Assembly: GCF_000512585.2 (NCBI RefSeq)
Contig: NC_089248.1
Location: forward strand, 806,001-870,000
Direction of reading: 5' to 3'
From: Kwoniella bestiolae CBS 10118
Taxonomy: Eukaryota > Basidiomycota > Tremellomycetes > Tremellales > Cryptococcaceae
DNA: 64,000 nucleotides
Under the pieces are notes generated by a model. That model had not been told where the DNA came from. It searched no databases and saw nothing but the letters and a program-made list of their open reading frames with translations. Shown here one piece after another: positions 1 through 11,463 of this stretch (position 1 is its first letter; every line of letters begins with the position of its first letter). The position numbers and the translations under genes are program-made.

Positions 1-1764
1 TAATGGGCTGGATGAGGGGAACGACGACGAGTTCGATAGGATGATCTGGGCGCCAAGCGACTTTCCGGACGGGATATGCGGTATGAAGTGAATGCACAGG
101 TGATGGAGGTTTGTCCCATTGCTGACTCATGTCCCATATCTGCGATGTTTAACATCAGCGAACGAACTGACACACCAAAGGGATGAAACTTACCTGAACT
201 ATCTTATCCGCACCAGCACTAGCCAGCCAGCCACCACCTCTTTGTCCATCACTGTCTTCATCTCCTCCTTTCCACTTCAGATCGAGTACACTCTTACTCC
301 CATGAGCACCGAAAGCTTTTCCAGTGCTTCTCGATGGAGACCTGAAATCATATCGCCGTATCGAACCATCATCCAATCCAGCAACGAACTGGTATGCGTC
401 TGTCGGACAGAATGTGAGGGATGTTATGGCAGAAGAGTGTTTCAAGGCTTTTCGATTTGACGGATCACGTTCCCGTAAATCCTAAAGGATGATGCTCTGT
501 TAGCTGTATTCCAGGCAGACCCTGGGGGAGGAGCTCACCCAGAATCGTACACCGCCTTCTGTACCTCCTGTCAAAGCTAGATGCCCATGACTTGCCGACG
601 GACATAGTCGCACACAGTTCATAGGTCGAAAAGTACCGCTCGAGATGTCCTTGTCTACAGTATGGTACATTTAGCGAATGATTCGGAACACGGGTGCATC
701 AGCCTGAAACTGCTCACCAAGTCTTCCCTTTTCCACGTCGAACAATAAAAGGTTGCCACTAGGGGTCGCAGTTACAATCTTCGTATCGAACGCTGTCGTC
801 CGAGCCAATATCAATAAATGCCCCTGCTTCCTGCATTGCGCAACGCGGCGTTGAATCGTGGTATATCGTTACTCACCGCCCACACCCCAATCCACGTCAT
901 TGACGCCTTTACCAACGGGCCAATTAGGTTTCCACAGATTGACTACCTCAGAAATTGTGACTCCTCCACTACCTTTTGCTAATGTATGTCGATCCTTTGT
1001 CTCGTCCGAAGCGAATATCGGTGTTGTCGAGCCGGACGTTGGATCGTGTATTTTCATCACCCGTAAGTCTATATCGCAGAGTTTTAGTCAACCCATAGCA
1101 CTACCCTCAGTGACTTCGAGCAAGGTCGGGGAGATGTCACACGTACACTGCCCACCACCAATCGTGTAGTTCCCCTCCGGTCCTTGAGCCATAGCATTCA
1201 ACCTAGTAGTCTTCGTAGCGCTATTCATCCCCCACCCCCTCTTCCCATTCAGCGAAGCGGTACTCATGAGATTCACCCTCACACCTCTATCCCGCTCTCT
1301 ACTCCTACTTTGGCTCCGTACTCTGGGCGTGGGTACCTGGCTTGTACTTGTTAATCTGCCAGATCCATCATCCGTCAAATGCCTTAGCAATCCCGGTCTA
1401 CCAGGTCTACTGATCCCAGCAGTCAGCAGTCCAAGATTATTGGGGAGATTGCTACTTCTACTATTGAGGGAGGAGGAGATGGGATGGTAAATCGTACGCG
1501 GATCATCGTATATGAGATTCTGGACGATATGCCTCCGTTCAGATATGGAGGGTCGATGGGAGTGAGAAGGGATATTGAATGATGGGTCTAAGGGGGATGA
1601 TACCCTCGGAGAATCGCCTGCTCGGTCTCGAAGATGGATAGAGGACGCATCGGAGCCTGAACTTGGGATGGCGCTGTGTATGGAATCAGCTTAGCTTTGA
1701 TGAAGAGGTCGCAGAAAAGAGAAAGGAAGACGCACGATGAGAAGGCATTGGTAAGTCGGTTCAT
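1..1764 (-). CDS. RTC1: RTC1/WDR24-like WD40 protein of the SEA/GATOR2 complex (3' end outside window)
   Basis: WD40 beta-propeller protein, probably the RTC1 (Sea2)/WDR24 subunit of the vacuolar SEA/GATOR2 complex that regulates TORC1. Seen: minus-strand exons give a Ser/Arg-rich disordered N terminus, then 'AQGPEGNYTIGGG', a segment ending 'IVTATPSGNLLLFDVEKG', blades with 'HSSAITSLTFCPTDAYQFVA' and 'AHGSKSVLDLKW', and near base 1 'YPVRKVAWRPDHPIELVVV', which matches the propeller exit of WDR24 proteins. Start: ATG at 1764 begins MNRLTNAFSS; a donor (gtgcgt) and an acceptor at about 1677 join it in phase to the next exon. The C-terminal half and any RING finger lie outside the window. Another SEA-type WD40 protein is possible but less likely. 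Confidence 0.75.
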
Positions 1765-2216
1765 GTTTGATTGTCTTCTTCCTACTGGCACTGGGACATC
1801 TTGGTCTACGTCTGAGTGCTGCCTCGCTGACCTGCGCAGTTCTGTGGGCGCAAGAACGACTCTGAATAATCTTCATAGGATGAACATCGTTTCAACCGTC
1901 TCTTTCCATCTCTCATCTCTCATCTCATCCTCCTTGCCCAGGAACCGTCAACAACGAGCGCAACCAAGAGAGCTGGAGCCCCGCTCAAGCAAGAGCTGGG
2001 ATAAACTCGATAAAAACAAGCATCAAAGATATTCAGCAGATCCCACGGTCCTGACTCGATTTGATTCCGTCTTTCGCTCTGGCTGACCTTTGCAGCGAAT
2101 TGTGAATGGTCAATGGTCCAATCTCGAAGGAGATACGAATAACATTGACAATCAATATGAACCTTCACCACATCATATAACCATCTCAAAGATAGAACAC
2201 ATAGAGTCAGAGCAAG
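1765..2216. promoter_or_regulatory. Divergent promoter region between RTC1-like gene and NDUFA13
   Basis: About 450 nt separate two outward-facing start codons, so both promoters must lie here. I see no repeat, RNA gene or convincing ORF. Confidence 0.4.
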
Positions 2217-2981
2217 ATGTCAGGATCAGGATTCCATGGGTTCAAACAGTCAGTTAACTTGCTCAATTCATCCAGAAAAACAGAGAAATGTAGCTGATTA
2301 TGGCTTCCATGTGAAACAGAGATATGCCCCCTCCAGGAGGGTACGAGGCTATCAAGTACAAGCGAAACTTGCCCGTGAGGGGTGTAGGAGGTGCCGTAGT
2401 GTTCAGTACCGTCGCTGCTATTTGCGCTTTTGGTTTCTGGAGGGTCGGAGCAGGAAATGTTGAGAAGAGGTGGGTTTTCTCTGGCTATCACGGATATCCT
2501 GTGGATGTGGACTTTGTCCCATGATATCTCAGGCGATCGTACCTGACATGGAATCAGTCCATCGATATGAGATAAACAGAGAACGTGCTAATCTCAGGTG
2601 TGTGATCTTAGAGAACTAAAGCGTGAACAGGCGTGGTCCCGAATCAACCTCGTACCATTACTCTTAGCCGAGCAGGACAGAGATGCGTACAGGAGACAAC
2701 AGGCCGCTTTGGCAAGGGAGAAGGAGATCATGAAGGACTACCCAGGATGGGAGGTGAGTGATGTGTTTACGATATAATCAAGACAAACGGCTGTTCCTGT
2801 TGTTGAGGACGAGGAAGAGAAGCAGATGTCAAACAAGTAGGGGGGGTTGAAATTGAGAACAATCAAACATGTCAAGGCAACGAGGCAAGACAGCTGCTGA
2901 CTCTGACCGTCTTTTTGATAGGCCGGAAAGAGCACATACAACTCATCTCGATATACACCCAACACCATTGTCGTCCTCTAA
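2217..2981 (+). CDS. NDUFA13: NADH dehydrogenase (complex I) subunit GRIM-19/B16.6 (NDUFA13)
   Basis: Accessory subunit of mitochondrial complex I in the inner membrane. Four exons (2217-2248, 2320-2469, 2612-2753, 2922-2981) splice in phase to a protein of about 127 residues, the usual size for the fungal family. Seen: 'QDMPPPGGYEAIKYKRNLP' near the N terminus, typical of GRIM-19; one membrane segment 'GGAVVFSTVAAICAFGFW'; then a charged helix rich in R, E and K ending 'DYPGWEAGKSTYN' and a short C-terminal tail 'RYTPNTIVVL'. The start is fixed by the MSGSGFHGFKQ exon, which is the only one joining in frame. A second complex I subunit (NDUFS8) lies 2 kb downstream on the other strand. Confidence 0.93.
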
Positions 2982-3661
2982 TCTATCTCACATCTGGATG
3001 AACGGAAGAACACAGCAGGTGATGGATCGTTGATAAATCCAAAGAAAATGTATTATCATTGCATACGGCGTAAGACCCCCAGGATATCAGGATGATCCCG
3101 AATCTCGTTAGATAAATCTGGAATTACTGAGCACAGTGATGTTCACAATTTATAGTACACATAAAAAACACAAATACTGACAAAATTCCATCGAACTCCA
3201 AAAGTAATCGAACCTGGATGATGCCAAGTGAGCCGTTGACTCTTCAAGAAAACTTTCTACACATCCGACCGAAACACAAATCACGGCAAGATTAACGTTT
3301 GAAATGAACCCTCAAACGATGTTTGGGACTTACCATTGACCATCTTCAGATGATCCTTTGATCGTCATATATAAAGGATATCATCAATTAACTATATGCA
3401 CAGCACTAATGTTTGTTTACCCGTATCCAAGTCCAAATTTGTGTCAACCACAACATCATGTTCTTACTACCTTCTTGATGTAGTCTTTCAGTGATACCAG
3501 AGTCCAGAGTTTGAAATACCAAAAACGAAAACGTAAACGTAAACATAGTAAATCGGTGCAGTAAGATATACCCATTCCAATTCCATCACCTGCCGTGCAG
3601 ACCCATACCAACATAGCTGCTCCCTCAACCACAAACACAGAACAGAAATAGCCATACCGAA
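2982..3661. other. Intergenic region, nothing recognised
   Basis: About 680 nt between two same-strand genes. It should hold the 3' UTR of NDUFA13 and the promoter of the next gene. I see no RNA gene, repeat or supported ORF; the antisense ORFs at its right edge are shadows of the following gene. Confidence 0.4.
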
Positions 3662-4532
3662 ATGATTCCAAACCTCTTCCCGTCTTTCCTATTATCTTCA
3701 GCCTCAAGGTCTCTCCCCACCGTCCAAGTTCCGTCACTGGCAGAGCTCCGAAAACAAGCTGAACTCCTGGCATCTTCCATCCCCCCTCTTCCGTCTCTCT
3801 CCTCTTCAGGCACAAAGGCAAAAGGGGAGATAAACGTACCTCAACAAAGCCGATCAAAAGGCCTACCAATACCTTCCCTCAACCACGCGCAGTTACAGTC
3901 GACATCATGGTACATCCACCCTCATCCACCAGTATATACAGAAGCCCACAAAGAAGAAGGGGGAGAGAAAGAGAAAGAGAAGGAATATATAGATGAAATT
4001 GATATAGGACATGGGTACGATCATATCCACCGTCTAGGGAAGAACGCCTCGTCACCTGCCAATAGTACAAATAACAAATTGTGGAAAACTTGGAATGGGG
4101 GATTTAGACCTGTACGTTCTCAGGAAGTGATACCGGATGAAAGTGGACGTGGGGTTAGGGCGAAGAAGTACGGGATGGAGGGGAGTAAGAGTTATGCTGA
4201 GTGTCTTTATAGTGAGTCTCGCTCTCTCCCTCTCGCCCTCTCTCCCTCTCTACCTCTCTCCCTCTCTCCCTCTCTCCCTCTCTCCCTCTCAACATCCAAT
4301 CTTGCCGTACATCGCTGCACCACGCATGCGAAGTATTGACTCCATTGCGCTGCTCCAGGTTTGACTCAACCTTCAATACAGAATATGCGGGATGATGGGA
4401 ACAGCAATGATGAGAACAAGTCAACGTGGCTTGAATGGTGGGTCTTTTCCTCTAGTTCCACGCAGTCTGTTCGAATCGATTGACTCGTACTGACGATGAT
4501 GTTGCAGGATAACGTGCAAATCATGCAATTGA
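3662..4532 (+). CDS. Hypothetical protein, possibly mitochondrial
   Basis: Not recognised. The first exon starts MIPNLFPSFLLSSASRSLP, which could be a mitochondrial presequence (hydrophobic and basic, no acid), followed by 'SLAELRKQAELLASSIPPLP' (a possible short amphipathic helix), a Lys/Glu run and 'NNKLWKTWNGGFRPVRSQE'. Exon 1 ends at 'AECLY' at about 4211; an intron of about 150 nt containing a CTCTCC pyrimidine microsatellite is removed, then 'SLTQPSIQNMRDDGNS'. A second intron (donor gtgggt about 4439, acceptor 'ttgcag') gives the end 'TWLEWITCKSCN'. If that intron is retained, the protein instead runs on to a TGA near 4481. A CxxC is present at the C terminus. The gene is convergent with NDUFS8. 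Confidence 0.55.
4213..4290 (+). repeat. CTCTCC-type pyrimidine microsatellite inside an intron
   Basis: A near-perfect tandem run of ctctccctctct units with all pyrimidines on the plus strand. It lies just after the donor site of the first intron of the hypothetical gene, so its length can vary without changing the protein. It acts at most as an extended pyrimidine tract. Confidence 0.8.
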
Positions 4533-4854
4533 GCGGCTCATTCAAGCGATATCAGTCAAGTCAATTATGAAGCAGAGGGTACCTGCAGTGTTTGTATCGG
4601 TGTGATCGGACAATTTTATTTAGCTGTACAGTATGTATTCTATTGTCGATTGATCAGTTTGTTTGGCTTTTGTCGAGCACTCATATGTTGTAGAGTAAAC
4701 CCAGTGTAAGAAAATGCATAAGTAAGGAATCCTCTATGCTATGTCATATCACTCGATACTCTCCCTAACTTCCTAAAATATATTACATCTCATACCCTCT
4801 CCCATCACCGCTCCTTCGAAACTCGATCCTACATGCATTATAGCGATTATACGT
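4533..4854. other. Convergent 3' region
   Basis: About 320 nt between two convergent stop codons. It should contain both 3' UTRs. Nothing else is visible. Confidence 0.4.
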
Positions 4855-6135
4855 TTATCGGTAGAACTGTATGCAGAGAAACGTCAGCGGTAGATAACGA
4901 GAAGATTTCCACTGAAGAAACTTACGTGATCAGCTTGGAGGTTAGCAGCGATCTCAGCCTCAGCCTTATCGCCGTTAGACAATAACTTCTCCTTGTTGTA
5001 TAAGAGTTCTTCTCGGGTTTCTGTCGAGTATTCTGCGTTTTGGGCTATGTCGCGATTCATTTAATTAGCATTCCATAATACCCAACCAGTATGGGATGTA
5101 GGAAGATAGATACTCACTCTCTACAATAGCATCGACGGGACAAGCTTCCTGGCAGAATCCACAGTAGATACATTTCGTCATGTCGAGGTCTGTACGACGA
5201 GAAGAACATCAGGATCAGCTAATCGCCCTCCCTGTAAAGAATCTGAAGAGCTGGATTGCTGATCGTTAACACTCACCATATCGCGTGGTTCTCCTTGATC
5301 CGTCCTCTCTAGCTTCGGATTCAATCGTGATAGCCTGAGCGGGGCAGATGGCCTCACAGAGCTTACAAGCTGTGCATGGTCATATATCAGCATATGACTA
5401 CCTACATAATCGGATGGTGCCCACAGCTGGAAATAGAGGTTGGTTTGAGGACGATAAACAGATAATATCCACTCACCGATACATCTCTCTTCACCGTTGG
5501 GGTACCTTCTCAAAGCGTGTTCACCTCTGAATCGGGGGGATAAAGGTCCCTTCTCAAATGGGTACATGATAGTATATGGTGGTCTGAAGAATTGTTCTAA
5601 CACGATCCACATTCCTATTATTGTGAAACGTCAATCAAATCAGCTTTTGACCATTCCACTCTTGATGTTGCATTGTTTGAGAGTTCGACAACATGACAGA
5701 GCGAATCAACATCTTCCACATCATCGATTATGACCCGAGACTGCGAATGAGGAGACAGATTGTATAGAGAGACCAACACTCACCCCTCACAATCTCAGTA
5801 AAGAAGAACAATTGACTCGCTTTATCCAGCGCTGATGGTCCCTTTGAATAATCAGGCCACTGGTCAGCCGCACCCGCCCCAACAGCTTGGTCGTTCCCAT
5901 GTCGTGAGCCCTCGGAGGACGCATCGGCAGTGGTGGTTTCACGGGGGTTGGGTGTCTTTATGGGTCCGGGAGTGATATGTTTAGGTCCGGTCTGTCGGGG
6001 GGCAAAGGGGTTACGTCCTGCTGGGGTGGCTAGTAATATCCTAGAGGAGGAGTGGAGGGATCGGGCGATGGGGAGAGGAGTAGGGAGGGTGGAGGAGAGG
6101 ATGGGTCGGAGGAGGGGTAAGACTTGACGAGGCAT
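4855..6135 (-). CDS. NDUFS8: NADH dehydrogenase (complex I) 23 kDa iron-sulfur subunit TYKY (NDUFS8)
   Basis: Ferredoxin-like core subunit of complex I that carries two [4Fe-4S] clusters (N6a and N6b) passing electrons towards ubiquinone. Seen: an N terminus [15 protein letters not shown]..., rich in Arg and Ser and lacking acids, is a mitochondrial presequence. Exons then give '[20 protein letters not shown]', '[19 protein letters not shown]', the first cluster motif '[17 protein letters not shown]' and the second '[20 protein letters not shown]', both CxxCxxCxxxCP. The end 'ANLQADHFYR' is reached through a last small exon at 4855-4870. Four or more short introns. The gene is divergent from the unrecognised gene at 6938. 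Confidence 0.96.
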
Positions 6136-6937
6136 TTTGGTCTTTCGTGTTGAAGATTTGCTGGATCGGATAGGAAAGATCGAGTGGTGTACTATATATG
6201 CTTGCCCACGAGCAGGGTTTTACTTTGGATTATACAAGATGAATGATGGGGTATAGAGTGAATGCTGTAGTATTGTATAGACAGATCGGATCGACAATAT
6301 CCTTCTTGGTTTATCAAAGTGTAAGATGACCCAGACGTATATCGTTGCCGTCGTTGAGATCCATCAACCAACGATAATCGCCGCGATATACACATCTCAA
6401 CGGAGTTTGACAAATGTGGCGGAATAGTAACGGCCAATCGTTTTATTGCTGGATCAAATGTATGACACGTGGCAACAAGGTCAAAACAACGGTGACGTTC
6501 GAAGTAGGGGCCAGAGTGGGGAACAGACGAAAGGGGACAAGTAGGATGAATGATGAATGGCAGAAGGATTGATTATCTTTGGTGTGGGAGTCGACAAGAG
6601 AGAGAAAGACAAGATACAAGGCGATGTGGGACGAAGGGAGATTGTACTGATACAGACATAGATACAAGGATGAATACAGATATGGTGACACCACTCACCG
6701 ATCAGGTTGATGAGCCAACAGTAGTGCGACTGAAAACGATCAAGATGAAACAAATAATAACAAAAGGTCTGTGCGTGTGTGCGTAGTTCACTTACGCATT
6801 GTGCAGAATTTATCACCGCAGGTTAATCGATCAACCTGGAGATAAACAACACGACTTGACTGATACTTTCTTTCTTTCTTCTGCACTCATCTTTCTCACC
6901 ATTCCCATTGACCAAGCGATACGGTAAAACTGAAAAG
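6136..6937. promoter_or_regulatory. Divergent promoter region upstream of NDUFS8 and the 6938 gene
   Basis: About 800 nt between two outward-facing starts. Several overlapping open frames occur on both strands here, but none has a plausible start, splice pattern or protein-like composition. No repeats were seen. Confidence 0.35.
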
Positions 6938-7687
6938 ATGGCACAGCAACAACCCAACCAAGGTGCGTCTTTCTTTCTACCCCGTCTGAACCGAACATGA
7001 TGATATACATGACCAGCATAAACCAGCATAAAATGAATATTGCTAACTCCTGCCGACCGCTGTCTTCGTCTACAGCACCAGCCCAACAAATCAACGACAT
7101 CCCTCCAGACGTACTTCAAGAATGTCTCAGGTCGCTCGATAAAATCAACAAAGATTTATTGAGGATGATAGATGGGTTCAAAGCTGTCGAATCTGCTGTA
7201 TGTCATGTCAACTTTTACTCACTCCGACGTTTTGTGCTTATATCATGGTGGGTGAATGGACATAGAGATCAATCGCCATCCTAGCTGAGCTGGGTATACC
7301 GCTACCTCCCAATCCAAGGAACGGGAGAGACTACCCCGAGAACATGCCAGAGGTGGGTATCTTACTTCCTCCAACCATTAGTACGTGTGGGATGAAACCA
7401 GTCTGAGCTGATAAGTGGGTACTGTTCGACAGGAACATCAAAAACTCGAATTCTTCCCCGACATCCAAGCGCTCCCTGACGATCACCTCACCGCATGGCT
7501 CGATTTCTACGGCAAAGAATATACCGCCAATATGGACAGATCACAGAGGGAAGTCAAGCTTTATATCGCGCTTGGGGAGATGGAAGATAAATACAAACTC
7601 CCCACTATTCTTGGACCTGGAGGTGTGGTACAGCTCGAAGAGGGATCCGAGGGGAATCATGCTGTTGGAAATGACCAGGGAGTATGA
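6938..7687 (+). CDS. Small protein of unknown function, distant member of the tandem family at 18.8-23.1 kb
   Basis: Not a recognised family. Four exons join in phase to about 160 residues: a short Gln-rich leader MAQQQPNQ, a helical N-terminal part ('DIPPDVLQECLRSLDKINKD', 'LLRMIDGFKAVESA'), a linker 'AILAELGIPLPPNPRNG' ending 'YPENMPE', then 'ALPDDHLTAWLDFYGKEYTA' and 'KLYIALGEMEDKYKLP'. Introns fall in phase 1 after the leader, phase 0 after 'VESA' and phase 0 after 'MPE'. The four tandem copies 11-16 kb away have introns at the same three places with the same phases (copy B's first boundary is degraded), and the same DDMPE and LPxxxLxxWLxF motifs. It lacks the GGTMND motif and the basic tail of those copies, so it may be the older single-copy member. 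Function unknown. Confidence 0.7.
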
Positions 7688-7935
7688 ATGGATCAACAGA
7701 TGAATGCCCGGCAGTTCTGGAGGATTACAGCGACGAAACAGGGCTCAAGCAAAGAGAATTTCTTTTGCTCTTGTATCTATTTTCCCTTCTGAGATAGGAC
7801 ATGTACATGATAGTTAGAGATCTGTAAAATAACAACGATAATACATGGATTTTAAAAATATACTCTCCCCCTCCTTTCTCTTCCACTTGTCAGCCCAAGC
7901 AAGCATGCAATCCGTCTTAAACCATCACCCTTCCC

Positions 7936-10725
7936 CTACAACCTTGCCTTACTCTCCCCAGCATCAGCAGCAGCCTCACATACCCTCCTCATATCCCTCA
8001 AAGCCTGTACGATATTATGTTTAAACCTCTGCGTAGAGGTCTTGTCGCATGAGAACTTGGATTCTATCCCGAATTTCACAAGGTACGGTCCAGCGAGGTC
8101 TAGCCGTTCGTTTCAAAACATCAGCACACCTCCCATGCTATCACCTATCGGATGGGTCAATAAAGAGTCGTGAGCTCGAACTCACAGTTAATTCCATACC
8201 CATCAGGCCAAGCAGCTCCAAAACCAGTACCCATGAATTTCCCACCAGCGCTCAATCCCGAGGTAGATAACTTCCATTCCTGCGATTTGGCGTATACCTC
8301 ATCATCAAATATCGGATGACTCTCATCACCCCTGAGGTGGACTTTCAAGCCCATCAGATGTCGATCATACCCGTTTCCCTGGGATGATTGGCGGGTAAGG
8401 TGGTTGTGCGCTTTACATGCGTCCGTTAAGAGGGAGTATCGTTTAGCGTCCTGTTCAATTAACCCATATCTGATCAGCTTTACATCGCTTGAACCAGGTT
8501 CAACAAGGAGCTGCAAGGGCTGAGAGACTAGAGAGGAGGAACTTACATCAGATTGATCATCCAACATGCTCTTCACAAAGTTCCTACTTTCACTACTCAG
8601 ACTCCTGATCACATCGGTCCTACCATGTAACATCATCCTAGTCGAGGCGGTTTCATAGGTCGCCGTGGCATATCCTTGATCTTTGTACCATGCTAGTTGG
8701 AGTGCTTGTTGTATATACGCATCGGGTGATTGTTTGGCTAAGTCAATATGACGTTTATCAGCCACCAGCCATGCTATCCCCACATAGGTTCTCTATGACT
8801 GTGATTGCAAAGTCCTGGCCAACTCACCGACACTCTTGATCCACTCCGCACCATATTCATTCCACCACAACTGACTCGCATCAGAATCATCAATCAATTT
8901 CTGGTTCCGCTCTTTACATCCCTCAATCTCCTTATGTATCTCCTCGTCAACTACCCAATCCAACTTCTTCCATCCCTGTGCACTGCTTGAGCCACTTCCA
9001 AAGGTGAATTGTGATTGGTCTACAGGAGAGGCAAGTACATATTCTCCCACGATGGATGGGATTAAGGCATCCACAGGGGAATGTTCACCCATTATACCTG
9101 CTCTTCCGTTCGTCTCGACCATCACCGAAACGGCCTTGTCAAACCACCTATTCCGTGCTCCGTCGATCCCAGAAGCGGTGTTTCGTACTGACGCATCTAC
9201 GGATGGTAGCTTCAGGGGATCATCAGATGGGATGGACGGTAGAGTGTATGGGTCTAAGGAAAGAACAATGAGCGAAGAAGAGATGGAGTTGAAGGTTTGT
9301 CGATTATTGAGCGAAAGCAGGAGAAGATGTTCGCGGTTCTTTGAATTATCCCACATGATGTAAGCGAGCTTTTCGGGATCGGAAACATCAAGGGTAACTC
9401 ACCTTCGTCCAATTATCTCGCTCGTCAGCGGTCAAAATTCCAATCTGCTCTGCTTTCTCTCCACTATCTTTACGCCTTTTCGCATCATCCACGGCAGCTT
9501 TGAACCGTTGCTCAGTGTCGGACGGAGACAGAGGTTCAGGTACACCATCGATCGAAGGGGGCGAGAAGATATCGATGGAATAGATGTAATCGTCTATCAT
9601 CAATGTGATATGGGTAGCTTTGTTATCGATAGCTGAGAAGGCATCGCTGTTCGGTAAAGGTATTCGCGAGAGGTTGAACATTCTATAGGACATAGCGAGG
9701 GTCAACTGGGCATATATCAAGTAAACAAGTTTATGCGGAGCTAACCCACCTGGAGTACTGGTGCATATCGAACGGTCCAGCTTTCGAAGAATCAGGTAAG
9801 ATCTCCTCTCTATATCCCCAATATCGTCAACCTTACGAGCCCACCTTCAAGCGTACGATCAACTCACTTCAAAAGCTTCGTCCTAAACTCTGCAAACCTC
9901 CTAGCCAGCCACGCAGCCTTCCTAACTTGCCATTCAGTTATCCATTCCCTCCTCACCACCTTCTCCCAATCAACCGATCCATCAAACTTCCCATTTTTAC
10001 TTTCTATCCATTCTCCACCTCCGCCTATACTTCCCGCCGAAACAGCTTTCTGGGGATTGGGTTCTGGCTCTTTCACGGAGGTACCTTGAGCGGGAGGGGC
10101 GGGATCAGAAGGATCAGGGGCGAAGAGTAACCACCAATTCGAGTTGACCAGTAGGGGTGCTCGCCAAGTGTGGTACGCCAGTCCGAGCCAGAGGGTATCG
10201 TTTAGCCAGTTGTTTGGGGAGACATGATCGAGATCTACAAGGCGGGACTGTAAGCTAGATTGACGGGCGGCCACGGGAGGTACAGCTTACCTTTTAGCCT
10301 TTCTTGTAATACCCTCCCCAATCCTCCTGGAGCTGCAAAATCTTTCGCGAATAATTTCCGCTTTTCAATTTCATTTGGTAGAGCTGAAGCGCCGTACTGA
10401 ATCGTACAAGTGTGAGCTAGGTTGCTTGGGCGATGTAATGTAAGAAGTAGCTCACTGTCTGTTCCAAAACTGGTCCAAGACTCTTCAGGTACCCCTCCAA
10501 GCTCTTCTCCAGATCTGGGACAGGTAATCTAGGTAATCTGTCCTGGTTGGAGAACGTTTTAGGTTGATCACGTCGATGAGCTGAAAGAGCGAACATCCTC
10601 TTCTGTCCGGTTGCTTTGATTAGAGGTTTACTATATACAGGTCTGAAAGGAGTGTGTGGTATGATATTGGGTCGTAGAAGGCGAGTCGAGGTATTTACGA
10701 TAGTAGATGAGGAGGAGGGGTACAT
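7936..10725 (-). CDS. CAT2: Carnitine O-acetyltransferase, mitochondrial and peroxisomal (CAT2-like)
   Basis: Choline/carnitine acyltransferase family enzyme that moves acetyl groups between CoA and carnitine and so shuttles acetyl units between peroxisome, cytosol and mitochondrion. Seen in order: an N terminus MYPSSSSTIVNTSTRLLRPN... rich in Ser, Arg and Thr without acids (mitochondrial presequence); 'LPRLPVPDLEKSLEGYLKSL', the family's N-terminal signature; 'NNWLNDTLWLGLAYHTWR'; the catalytic histidine in 'GIMGEHSPVDA'; 'TYETASTRMMLHGRTDVIRS'; 'GYDRHLMGLKVHLRG'; 'GAAWPDGYGINYLAGPYLV'. The last residues are KARL, a PTS1-type peroxisomal signal (ARL). Yeast Cat2 is known to be dual-targeted in the same way. 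About seven short introns. Divergent from the E2 gene. Confidence 0.94.
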
Positions 10726-11463
10726 GGCTAGGTTTGTCGGATTATAGACAGAGAATGAGGGTTTGTTACAAGACTAGAGGGAAGACATGTAGACAGGGTA
10801 ATACTCAATAGATCTACAGAGGGTGGATAAGATATACACAGTGATCAAGGTATGAGATTGGGCAATAAATGAAATGAAATGAATCAATGCAATGAATGGT
10901 TCAGTCAGGTGAAGGTCATCATCTCCAAGAGCGAATTAATCGCAAACATCTGTTTTTACAGTTTGCACTTCCGGTTCATGATCATAACCGGATAGATAGG
11001 TATGCTTGACCGTGCGCCTATAGATAGGAGCAGCCTGTTACATGGGGTCTCCGCATTCTTTGATAGTGAGATTAACTGTATCAGTGATAACATGTATCCG
11101 AGGGATGTGTGTCCGTGTCCGAGCACAGCAAACGAGTAGTATGAGTAAGGTTCAGTCGAACTTGACTATGATCCGTGCATATACACATTTGGAACATACA
11201 TTTGGGGTGTTCCTTTCATTTGTTTCCTCTTTTCCTCTTCTTCTTTGATCATCCAAGTCATTACAACATCGCCTACTTCTTCCCATATCCCATGAATGAT
11301 ATCCGCACATTCTCTCGTAATCTCCTTATCTATTCCCCGTTAATCACATTCCATAATTCAAAGTTCAACTGAACTAGTCAACCTTTCACCTCTTTGATAG
11401 AACCGCTCAGCTCGATCACTCATTCATCATCCAATCTAAATCAGACCTTTCCCTTCGCTCACC
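10726..11463. promoter_or_regulatory. Divergent promoter region between CAT2 and the BIRC6-like E2 gene
   Basis: About 740 nt between outward-facing starts. AT-rich stretches occur on both sides. No repeat, RNA gene or supported ORF was seen. Confidence 0.35.

Noticed and set aside
3456..3869. Minus-strand open frame with hydrophobic stretches
   Set aside because: It overlaps the start of the 3662 gene in antisense and has no splice or start support.
6443..6816. Two overlapping minus-strand frames in the NDUFS8 upstream region
   Set aside because: Low-quality composition, no splice pattern, and located where promoters are expected.
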